Of a DNA stretch of 5,523 nt, positions 1 to 5,523 are shown one piece after another; within the stretch, counting starts at the first letter, position 1; each line of letters starts with the position of its first letter. The notes under the pieces were generated by a model. The model was not told the DNA's origin. It was given only the letters and a program-made list of their open reading frames with translations, and ran no database searches. The stretch comes from Bacteroidales bacterium. GTDB taxonomy: Bacteria; Bacteroidota; Bacteroidia; Bacteroidales; UBA932. The position numbers were made by a program, and so were the translations under genes. The stretch covers positions 1-5,523 of the forward strand of contig JAFROA010000138.1 in NCBI GenBank assembly GCA_017429885.1, read 5' to 3'.

Positions 1-68
1 GCCGGAAGCTCAAACTCATCCAGTCTCAGGTCTTCCTTGCCGTAAAGGCGTACCGCTTTAGTTTTCAT
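1..68 (-). CDS. Zinc-type medium-chain alcohol/polyol dehydrogenase, N-terminal fragment (runs off the left edge)
   Basis: Only the first 22 codons are in the window. The start is the ATG at 68-66, 10 nt after the E1 stop, and the reading reaches base 1 without a stop. The peptide begins MKTKAVRLYGKEDLRLDEF and continues ELP. This matches the first beta strands of the medium-chain dehydrogenase/reductase (GroES-like) fold, typically M-K-A-(hydrophobic)-x-G-x-x-D-L-R-(hydrophobic)-E-x-x-x-P, seen in alcohol, sorbitol and sugar-phosphate dehydrogenases. The zinc ligands and NAD(P)-binding Rossmann domain would lie outside the window, so substrate and metal use cannot be judged. The short gap and lack of a terminator make it the fourth gene of the operon. 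If it is a polyol or sugar-phosphate oxidoreductase, the complex may serve a sugar/polyol pathway; that is inference. There is no clear Shine-Dalgarno; the leader is A/T-rich. Confidence 0.62.
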   Translation of the reverse strand, partial: MKTKAVRLYGKEDLRLDEFELP

Positions 69-78
69 ATTCAATTAA

Positions 79-2562
79 TTAAATACCTTTACGGGCGTGC
101 AGACGCATCTGGGCGACAGTCTGGTTACTCGTGGGGACATAGTCTTTAAGAGGAACGATCTTCTCATTGATCGCGTCGAGGAACCATGACGGCTGAGGGA
201 AGAAGGCTTCCTCAAGCTCGTGGCAAGGAGTGATCCAGTTGCGGGAACCAAGCACCACGGGAGCGGCATCGAGATAATCGAAGGCCATCTCTGAAATGTT
301 GGCCGCAAGGTCGTTGAGATAAGAGCCGCGGGCGCAGGCGTCACCGGCGATGATGATGCGTCCGGTCTTCTTGACAGACTCGATAACCTTGTCGTAGTTG
401 AACGGCACGAGGGAGCGGGCGTCGATAACCTCAGCCTCCATACCATACTTCTCCTTGAGGATGTCCGCAGCCTCAAGAGCCCTGTAAAGAGTGGCTCCGA
501 TGGTGAGGATAGTGATGTCCTTTCCAGACCTCTTGATATCAGGCTCGCCAATCGGAATCTCGTAATATCCTTCCGGAACTCCACCCTCATGGAACTTCTC
601 GGCGATTCCGTAAAGACGCTGGCTCTCAAAGAATATGACAGGGTCTGTGCCCTGAAGAGCGGCGTTCATGAGACCCTTGGCGTCGTAAGGAGTGACAGGG
701 AAGCAGACCTTCAAGCCAGGGATATGGGTGCAGAGGCTCGTCCAGTCCTGACTGTGCTGGGCTCCATACTTGGAACCAACTGAAACTCTGACTACTACAG
801 GCATCTTAAGGATATTTCCGGACATCGCCTGCCACTTAGGAAGCTGGTTGAATATCTCGTCACCGCAGCATCCGAGGAAGTCACAGTACATGATCTCTGG
901 AATCACGCGGCCACCGCACATAGCATAACCGATGGCGGTTCCGATAATGGCCGCCTCAGCGATCGGGCTGTTGAACAGACGGTGATACGGAAGCGCCTCA
1001 GTAAGACCGCGATAGACAGCGAAAGCGCCACCCCACTCACGATTCTCCTCGCCATAGGCGATAAGGGAAGCGTCCTTGTAGAAACGATCCACGATAGCCT
1101 CGAAGACTCCATCGCGGAAGTTGTAGGACTTCATTGAGCTCACGGGCTTTCCATCCTTATCGAGCCAGAAACGCTCCTTGCCGGCAATCTGTTTGACCCT
1201 CGGATTCTCCTCGAGAGGCATAAGCACATCGGGCTTGGCATCGGAAAGGGAGTCTATGCTCTGGTTGGAGAACATCATCTCTCCAAGAAGCTCATCTTGC
1301 TTCACAAGATCCATCCTAGGGGAAACCTCCTCATCGATAGCGAGTTTGTAGCACTCGAAGATGTTGGCGTTAACCTCGGCGCGGATAGCGTCAAGGGCAG
1401 CCTGGTCGGCCACGCCAGCTTCAATAAGCTTCTTTCCGAATGCGACAATGCAGTCTTCCTTCTCCCAAGCCTCAATCTCTTCCTTGGTGCGATAAGAGCT
1501 CTGGTCGGACGGGGAATGGCCGCTGTAGCGGTAAGTCACGACATCCAGGAGGGCCGGTCCCTTCTTCTCGAGAAGATAGGCCTTCTTGCGATAGAAAGCG
1601 TCTATGACAGCGAGGGGGTTGTATCCGTCCACTCTCTCGGCGTCCATGGCGTCAGCCTTGAATCCCGCGCCCAGACGAGCAGGGAAGGTGTAGCCCATGG
1701 TCTCACCCTTGGTCTGGCCACCCATGGCGTACTGGTTGTCCATGACGTTGAACAGAACAGGAAGGCCACCCTTCATGTCACCCTCCCAGAGGGTATTAAA
1801 CTGGTCCATAGAGGCGAAAGTCATACCCTCGAGCACAGGGCCGCGGGCCATGGCGCCATCACCAAGGTTGGCTACAACAATACCTTTCTTCCTGTTGACC
1901 TTCTTGTAAAGAGCCGCTCCAACGGCGATCGAGCCGCTACCACCGACGATGGCGTTGTTCGGATATATTCCGAAAGGAGTGAAGAAGGTGTGCATAGAAC
2001 CGCCGAGTCCCTTGTTGAAACCGGTTGTGCGTGCGAAAATCTCAGCCATGGCTCCATAGAGAAGGAAGCGGATTCCAAGTTCCTTGGTGTCTGTTCCGGA
2101 ATATGCCTTCTTAGCGACATTCAGTGTGGCACCGCCCCAGAACTCCTCCATCACCTTCTTGAGCTCATCCTCAGGAAGGATCTGAATTGAGCGGAGTCCC
2201 TTGGCGAGAATCTCACCGTGAGAACGGTGGCTTCCGAAGATAAAGTCATCAGTGTCAAGGGCATAAGCCATACCCACCGCAGCGGCCTCCTGGCCGGCGG
2301 AAAGGTGGGCGGGACCGGGATTGTTATAGGCGACACCGTTGTAACCTCCAGTGGTCTTGACGAGGTTGAGCATGGTCTCAAACTCGCGGATGTAGGACAT
2401 GTCCCTGAATATCCGGAGAAGATCCTCTTTGGAGAAACGGCCGTCCTTCAGCTCTTCCTTGACGGTCTTGTTGTATTTCATCACCGGAATGACCGGGAGT
2501 TTGAGCTCATGTTCCTGGGGACGCAACGTGACTTCAGGATCGATATATAGCGCTTTAGGCAT
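79..2562 (-). CDS. 2-oxo acid dehydrogenase E1 component, fused alpha and beta subunits (thiamine diphosphate-dependent)
   Basis: This 827-residue protein decarboxylates a 2-oxo acid (pyruvate, branched-chain or similar) or cleaves a related substrate on thiamine diphosphate, and transfers the acyl group to E2 lipoyl-lysine in the cytoplasm. The alpha half (about 48-425) has HLSAGQEA (86-93), SHRSHG (111-116), KGLGGSMH (184-191), the cofactor motif GDGA (234-237) ending at DNQYAMGG (275-282), and the active-site loop YRYSGHSPSDQSSYR (344-358), with H349 matching the conserved loop histidine. The beta half (about 480-815) has YGEENREWGGAF (503-514), SPIAE with the cofactor-activating glutamate E536, GAQHSQDW (600-607) with H603 matching the active-site histidine, HIPGLKV (613-619) and DPVIFFE (640-646). 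Separate alpha and beta chains total about 680 residues. The excess is an N-terminal extension, insertions near 145-175 and 251-265, and a linker near 425-480. It starts 11 nt after the E3 stop, with no Shine-Dalgarno. Substrate is unassigned. Confidence 0.93.
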   Translation of the reverse strand: MPKALYIDPEVTLRPQEHELKLPVIPVMKYNKTVKEELKDGRFSKEDLLRIFRDMSYIREFETMLNLVKTTGGYNGVAYNNPGPAHLSAGQEAAAVGMAYALDTDDFIFGSHRSHGEILAKGLRSIQILPEDELKKVMEEFWGGATLNVAKKAYSGTDTKELGIRFLLYGAMAEIFARTTGFNKGLGGSMHTFFTPFGIYPNNAIVGGSGSIAVGAALYKKVNRKKGIVVANLGDGAMARGPVLEGMTFASMDQFNTLWEGDMKGGLPVLFNVMDNQYAMGGQTKGETMGYTFPARLGAGFKADAMDAERVDGYNPLAVIDAFYRKKAYLLEKKGPALLDVVTYRYSGHSPSDQSSYRTKEEIEAWEKEDCIVAFGKKLIEAGVADQAALDAIRAEVNANIFECYKLAIDEEVSPRMDLVKQDELLGEMMFSNQSIDSLSDAKPDVLMPLEENPRVKQIAGKERFWLDKDGKPVSSMKSYNFRDGVFEAIVDRFYKDASLIAYGEENREWGGAFAVYRGLTEALPYHRLFNSPIAEAAIIGTAIGYAMCGGRVIPEIMYCDFLGCCGDEIFNQLPKWQAMSGNILKMPVVVRVSVGSKYGAQHSQDWTSLCTHIPGLKVCFPVTPYDAKGLMNAALQGTDPVIFFESQRLYGIAEKFHEGGVPEGYYEIPIGEPDIKRSGKDITILTIGATLYRALEAADILKEKYGMEAEVIDARSLVPFNYDKVIESVKKTGRIIIAGDACARGSYLNDLAANISEMAFDYLDAAPVVLGSRNWITPCHELEEAFFPQPSWFLDAINEKIVPLKDYVPTSNQTVAQMRLHARKGI

Positions 2563-2573
2563 GATTTGACTTA

Positions 2574-3950
2574 TTAAATTGTGAATGATGTTTCTTTAAT
2601 GATCTCTGACACGGTAGGGTGCGGGAAAACCACCTCCTGAAGCTGCTCAAGAGTCATCTCTGTCTCAATAGCGACACAGGCGGCGCTTATGATCTCGGAG
2701 CAGGGGTTGCCAAGCATGTGGACACCCAAGACCTCATGGTACTTCGCCCCGACGATCACCTTGCATATTCCCTCTCCCCTCTCATTCTCAGCCACGAAAC
2801 GGCCGGCATAAGCCATGGGGAGCTTGACAACCTTGTAATCGACGCCTTTCGCCTTTGCCTCGGCCTCGGTGAGTCCGACTCCAGCGACCTCAGGATTGGT
2901 GTAAACCACTCCGGGAATGGCATTGTAACGCATCCTATCCTCTTTTCCGAGAATATTATTGACAGCAACCTCACCTTCACGAGAAGCAGTGTGGGCAAGC
3001 ATTGAGAACCCTGTAACATCACCGGCGGCATAAACACCGGGAACATTTGTCTTCATCTTCTCGTCCACCTTGATTCCGTAAGGTCTTCCCGCAGGATTGA
3101 GAGCCAACTCAACACCTATATTATCAAGGCCGAAGCCTTGGAGATTGGCCCTGCGTCCGACACTGACCAGGATCTTATCACCACTTACACGGCAAACCTT
3201 GCCTTCGGGATCCTCGTATACGACGGTATTGCCCTCAATTCCAGTCACCTTACAACGCAGGCAGAACTGGACGCCTTTCTTCTCATACTGCTTCTGGAGC
3301 ATATCGCTGATCTCGTCATCAAGAGGACCAAGAATCTTCGGAAGCATCTCAACCACAGTGACTTTTGTGCCAAGTGTGCTGAAGAAGGCGGCGAACTCCA
3401 TACCGATGACACCGCCTCCGATCACAACCAGTTCCTCAGGACGCTCGGTCATCTCCAGAATCTCACGGTTGGTAACGATGACGTCGCCAGCCTCTTTCAG
3501 TCCCGGGAACGGAGGGACCGCGGCCTCGGAGCCCGTGCAAATCAAAAGATTCTTGGCCGCGTAGACATTCCCGCCTGCCTCGATCTTGATGCCCTCGCTG
3601 TCACGTCCCTGGATTGTGGCGCTCTCAGCCACGACTTCGACCTTGTTACTCTTCATCGCGGCTTTCACACCTCCGACAAGTTTCTTGACAACCTTGTTCT
3701 TGCGGGCCACGATCTCATCATATTTGAACGAGGGATCGTTCACATAGACTCCGTAATGGTCGCCAGTCATGGCGTAATTGTAAACCTTGGCACTGTAAAG
3801 AAGAGTCTTGGTGGGGATACAGCCCTCATTTAGGCACACTCCACCAAGCGACTTCCTCTCGAATAGAACCACCTTTAATCCAGCGGCTCCCGCCCTTTCG
3901 GCGGCCACATAACCACCGGGGCCGCCACCGATAATCGCTAAATCGTACAT
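2574..3950 (-). CDS. lpdA: Dihydrolipoamide dehydrogenase (E3)
   Basis: This 458-residue FAD flavoprotein reoxidises the dihydrolipoyl group of E2 and passes electrons to NAD+. The length is typical of the family and no N-terminal lipoyl domain is attached. From the N-terminus it has the FAD dinucleotide motif GGGPGG (8-13), the redox-active disulfide in GGVCLNEGCIPTK (C39 and C44), a second dinucleotide motif GGGVIGMEF for NAD (178-186), the second FAD contact AAGDVTG (308-314), and the C-terminal interface with HPTVSE, giving the catalytic pair H444 and E449. The residue two before H444 is Phe (FPHPT), where many homologues have HAHPT. It starts 28 nt after the E2 stop; a weak AAGGA lies about 14 nt upstream, too far for a normal ribosome site. 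It sits second, between E2 and E1, which suggests it is dedicated to this complex. All catalytic residues are present, so it should be active. Confidence 0.95.
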   Translation of the reverse strand: MYDLAIIGGGPGGYVAAERAGAAGLKVVLFERKSLGGVCLNEGCIPTKTLLYSAKVYNYAMTGDHYGVYVNDPSFKYDEIVARKNKVVKKLVGGVKAAMKSNKVEVVAESATIQGRDSEGIKIEAGGNVYAAKNLLICTGSEAAVPPFPGLKEAGDVIVTNREILEMTERPEELVVIGGGVIGMEFAAFFSTLGTKVTVVEMLPKILGPLDDEISDMLQKQYEKKGVQFCLRCKVTGIEGNTVVYEDPEGKVCRVSGDKILVSVGRRANLQGFGLDNIGVELALNPAGRPYGIKVDEKMKTNVPGVYAAGDVTGFSMLAHTASREGEVAVNNILGKEDRMRYNAIPGVVYTNPEVAGVGLTEAEAKAKGVDYKVVKLPMAYAGRFVAENERGEGICKVIVGAKYHEVLGVHMLGNPCSEIISAACVAIETEMTLEQLQEVVFPHPTVSEIIKETSFTI

Positions 3951-3978
3951 ATCTGAATTTGAATTATATCCTTATTCG

Positions 3979-5370
3979 TCAGAACTCAATGTCCAGAGTC
4001 TCTATCTCTGTCGCCACTTGTTTGAGGAAACGGGTGGCCTCACCGCCGTCAAGAGCCCTGTGGTCATAGGTCAATGAGAGACCCAAGTAAGGCACAAACG
4101 CGATGACTCCGCCGCCAAGATCCTTCGGACGAGGGACAATGGTGCCGACTCCGAGAATCCCGCTCTGGGGAAGGTTGATAACGGGAGTGAACCACTCGAC
4201 ACCGAAACCACCGAGATTGGAGACCGTGAAGGACGCCGCCTCAGAAGACAGCAGGTCAGGATTGATACTACCCTTACGGCAATCATCAGCGACCTGCTTG
4301 AGAGCCTTGCTCAATTCAGTTATCGAGAGATTCTCGGCGTGCTTGACGCAAGGGACCATAAGTCCGCGCTCAGTGTCAACAGCACATCCGAGATTGACGG
4401 TGTTGAATATCCTCATGGAATCGCCGAGGCAGTGGGAATTGACTTTAGGGAATTTTTGGAGAGCCTTGATCACCGCGAAACAGACGAAGTCGTTGATGGT
4501 GACATTGGCGTCGATCTTTCCTTCTTCCAGAGCTTTCTTGGCTTTCTTTCGGAGTGCCTGGATCTTTCTCGCGTCAGCGCCGAGCATATGTGTAAGCTGC
4601 GCGGAGTTCTGCAGGGAATTGTACATGCTCTTGGCGATGAGCTTGCGCATATTGGACATCTTCTCCACCTGGAACTCTGAGCCTTCTCCGGCGATTTCGG
4701 TGTGGGATGGCTTCCATGTCTTGAGGTCACTTCCCTTCACCATGCCGGCGAGGCCTGTCCCACTCGCTGGCGCCTGCAGTCCACCCTCAGCCATCATGGC
4801 CTTGGCGAGGCCTGATCTTGGAGAAGCCGCGGCAGCTATTACATCCCGCTCTATCACCCTGCCTCCAGGGCCGGAACCAGCGACTTGATTCGTGTCCACG
4901 CCTTTCTCTTCCGCCAGACGTTTAGCTCTTGGGGATACTCCGGACGGGGATGATGTCCCTCCGGGCACCACTGCCACCCTCGGCACGTTAAGAGGGGGGA
5001 CCGGAGCTTCGCTCTGCGAAGCGAGCGGTGGGGTCGAGCGGAGCGAGACGGTGCCGGAGGGAGCGTCATCCCCGTCCGGAGCAGCCGCGGCGGAAGCCTC
5101 ACCTCCGGGAGCGAACTCCTCGAAGGACTCACCGGGCTCACCGATGACCATCACGTTGGTCAGGCACGGAATCTCATCATTATCATTGAAAAAGCAAGCT
5201 AAGACGGTTCCCTCGAACTTCGATTCCTCGTCAAATGAAGCCTTGTCGGTCTCATAGCTGAAAAGGATGTCTCCGACGGCGACCTTGTCGCCCACTTTCT
5301 TCTTGAACTCAGTTACGATGCAGCTTTCTACAGATTGCCCCTGCTTGGGCATTATCACTACTTGCGCCAT
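3979..5370 (-). CDS. Dihydrolipoamide acyltransferase (E2) of the 2-oxo acid dehydrogenase complex
   Basis: This 463-residue protein forms the core of the complex, moving the acyl group from its lipoyl arm to CoA. Residues 3-80 are a biotinyl/lipoyl domain with the lipoylation site ETDKAS, so K43 should carry lipoate. Residues about 85-143 are an Ala/Pro/Ser/Gly linker. Residues 145-178 are a peripheral subunit-binding domain (SPRAKRLAEEKGVD, then GSGPGGRVIERDV) for docking E1 and/or E3. Residues 183-216 look like a second, degenerate copy. The catalytic domain is about 235-463, with SNLGGFG (384-390) and the active-site motif DHRALDGG (436-443), giving H437 and D441. It is first in the operon, with a promoter-like element just upstream. 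The start is the first ATG (5370-5368), immediately before the lipoyl domain strand AQVVIMPK. The linker codons 97-144 fall in an inverted-repeat element. Acyl specificity (acetyl or branched) is unknown. Confidence 0.95.
   Translation of the reverse strand: MAQVVIMPKQGQSVESCIVTEFKKKVGDKVAVGDILFSYETDKASFDEESKFEGTVLACFFNDNDEIPCLTNVMVIGEPGESFEEFAPGGEASAAAAPDGDDAPSGTVSLRSTPPLASQSEAPVPPLNVPRVAVVPGGTSSPSGVSPRAKRLAEEKGVDTNQVAGSGPGGRVIERDVIAAAASPRSGLAKAMMAEGGLQAPASGTGLAGMVKGSDLKTWKPSHTEIAGEGSEFQVEKMSNMRKLIAKSMYNSLQNSAQLTHMLGADARKIQALRKKAKKALEEGKIDANVTINDFVCFAVIKALQKFPKVNSHCLGDSMRIFNTVNLGCAVDTERGLMVPCVKHAENLSITELSKALKQVADDCRKGSINPDLLSSEAASFTVSNLGGFGVEWFTPVINLPQSGILGVGTIVPRPKDLGGGVIAFVPYLGLSLTYDHRALDGGEATRFLKQVATEIETLDIEF
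4939..5080. repeat. 142-bp inverted-repeat (palindromic) element inside the E2 linker
   Basis: The arms are 4939-4969 and 5050-5080. Read as reverse complement, the second arm matches the first at 29 of 32 aligned columns: TCCGGACGGGGATGA is identical, then one mismatch and one single-base gap, TCCCTCCGG is identical, then one gap, and CACC is identical. The 80-nt centre contains a perfect hairpin at 5006-5022 (GCTTCGC, loop TCT, GCGAAGC) and CGAGCGG twice, at 5022-5028 and 5035-5041. The element codes, without a stop, for E2 residues 97-144, almost exactly the flexible linker between lipoyl domain and subunit-binding domain. No target-site duplication is visible. This resembles small palindromic repeats that insert in frame into genes, but no second copy is present in this window, so mobility is inferred. 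Confidence 0.6.
5006..5022. repeat. Perfect 7-bp hairpin in the centre of the E2 linker element
   Basis: GCTTCGC (5006-5012) and GCGAAGC (5016-5022) are exact reverse complements separated by TCT. The hairpin lies within the 80-nt interior of the larger inverted repeat, so RNA from this region could form a nested stem. It has no run of U residues and lies within an intact coding frame, so it is not a terminator. Confidence 0.5.
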
Positions 5371-5403
5371 TAATTATGATTTTTATACAGCCCATCAAAA
5401 GAC

Positions 5404-5438
5404 CATACAAAGTTAAAATTTCCTGTTGAGATAAAAAA
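5404..5438 (-). promoter_or_regulatory. Candidate Bacteroidota-type promoter for the E2-E3-E1 operon
   Basis: On the minus strand, TAACTTTG at 5415-5408 matches the Bacteroidota -7 consensus TAnnTTTG exactly. With a 19-nt spacer, the upstream -33 position (5438-5435) reads TTTT, three of four matches to TTTG, within a T-run. Transcription would start near 5404, giving a leader of roughly 33 nt before the E2 ATG at 5370. The element is short and the region AT-rich, so chance occurrence is possible, but position and orientation are right. Confidence 0.5.
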
Positions 5439-5450
5439 GGATTATATTTG
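5419..5450 (+). promoter_or_regulatory. Candidate Bacteroidota-type promoter for the rightward divergent gene
   Basis: TATATTTG at 5443-5450 is an exact match to the -7 consensus TAnnTTTG. Twenty nucleotides upstream, TTTC (5419-5422) matches three of four bases of the -33 element TTTG. Transcription would begin near 5455, giving a leader of about 45 nt before the ATG at 5501. It overlaps the leftward candidate promoter, so RNA polymerase could probably not occupy both at once. Confidence 0.45.
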
Positions 5451-5451
5451 T

Positions 5452-5471
5452 ATGCTTTACACAAAAAGCAT
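5452..5471. promoter_or_regulatory. Perfect inverted repeat ATGCTTT-N6-AAAGCAT, possible operator or leader hairpin
   Basis: The arms 5452-5458 and 5465-5471 are exact reverse complements around a 6-nt centre. The repeat begins 2 nt after the rightward -7 box and covers the predicted rightward start site. This suits an operator for a dimeric repressor. Alternatively it is a 7-bp hairpin at the 5' end of the rightward transcript. No regulator gene is identifiable in the window. Confidence 0.35.
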
Positions 5472-5500
5472 TATTCAAACTAAAAATATCAAACACCAAA

Positions 5501-5523
5501 ATGCGATCAACAGAAGATCTGAA
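5501..5523 (+). CDS. Start of a rightward divergent gene, product unknown (runs off the right edge)
   Basis: ATG at 5501 follows an A-rich leader (AACACCAAA) typical of Bacteroidota starts and lies about 50 nt downstream of a TAnnTTTG promoter element. Seven full codons (MRSTEDL) and two bases of the next are visible, too few to assign a family. An alternative ATG at 5452 in another frame also stays open to the edge, but it lies only 2 nt after the -7 box and inside an inverted repeat, so it is less likely. Divergent genes sometimes encode the regulator of their neighbour; nothing here shows that. Confidence 0.4.

Noticed and set aside
1297..2190. Long rightward open frame (297 codons) opposite E1
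   Set aside because: It lies wholly inside the E1 gene, whose motifs and catalytic residues are intact. The translation has no recognisable domain. It is an antisense shadow of a GC-rich gene.
3138..3833. Rightward open frame (231 codons) opposite E3
   Set aside because: E3 is complete with all catalytic motifs on the other strand, and this frame has no recognisable domain or promoter.
3951..3978. Possible terminator or regulatory site between E2 and E3
   Set aside because: The 28-nt gap has only AT-rich sequence with repeated GAATT and no stem-loop followed by a U-run; read-through is expected.
4103..4888. Rightward open frame (261 codons) opposite E2
   Set aside because: It covers the E2 catalytic and subunit-binding regions in antisense; the low-complexity translation shows no family, so it is a shadow.
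4939..5080. Insertion sequence or transposon interpretation of the inverted repeat
   Set aside because: There is no transposase, no visible target-site duplication, and the E2 frame reads through intact. A small palindromic repeat fits better than an autonomous element.
5452..5523. Alternative rightward start at ATG 5452, open to the window edge
   Set aside because: It begins 2 nt after the -7 element and within an inverted repeat, leaving almost no leader. The ATG at 5501 has a more typical A-rich leader. It cannot be fully excluded with 23 bases of the gene visible.

Overview
The window looks like Bacteroidota, most likely an anaerobic, gut-type Bacteroidales with fairly GC-rich genes. Three things support this. 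Start codons lack good Shine-Dalgarno sequences and sit behind A/T-rich leaders. The one intergenic region has two matches to the Bacteroidota -7 element TAnnTTTG. The proteins resemble Bacteroidales-type 2-oxo acid dehydrogenase components. This placement is inferred from sequence style, not from a marker gene.

Nearly the whole window is one leftward (minus-strand) operon encoding a complete 2-oxo acid dehydrogenase complex. In transcription order it contains: E2, a lipoyl-bearing dihydrolipoamide acyltransferase (5370-3979); E3, dihydrolipoamide dehydrogenase (3950-2574); E1, a single 827-residue chain with the alpha and beta subunits fused (2562-79); and the first 22 codons of a zinc-type medium-chain alcohol/polyol dehydrogenase (68-1, running off the left edge). 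Gaps between genes are 28, 11 and 10 nt with no terminator, so co-transcription is likely. E1 decarboxylates a 2-oxo acid (or cleaves a related substrate such as acetoin) on thiamine diphosphate and transfers the acyl group to the E2 lipoyl-lysine. The E2 core passes the acyl group to CoA, and E3 reoxidises the dihydrolipoyl group and makes NADH. The substrate cannot be read from the sequence. The adjoining dehydrogenase weakly suggests a link to sugar, polyol or acetoin-type catabolism rather than a general housekeeping pyruvate dehydrogenase.

Positions 5371-5500 are an AT-rich divergent promoter region. Promoter-like elements for the operon and for a rightward gene overlap there, with a perfect 7-6-7 inverted repeat just downstream of the rightward -7 box. 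A rightward gene probably starts at 5501, but only 7 full codons are visible.

The most unusual feature is inside the E2 gene. The linker between lipoyl domain and subunit-binding domain is encoded by a 142-bp segment (4939-5080) bounded by near-perfect 31-nt inverted repeats, with a further hairpin inside. It looks like a palindromic repeat element that landed in, or was co-opted as, the flexible linker. E2 also carries a second, degenerate subunit-binding-like motif, and E1 has unusual insertions. I see no RNA genes, CRISPR array, transposase or phage genes.
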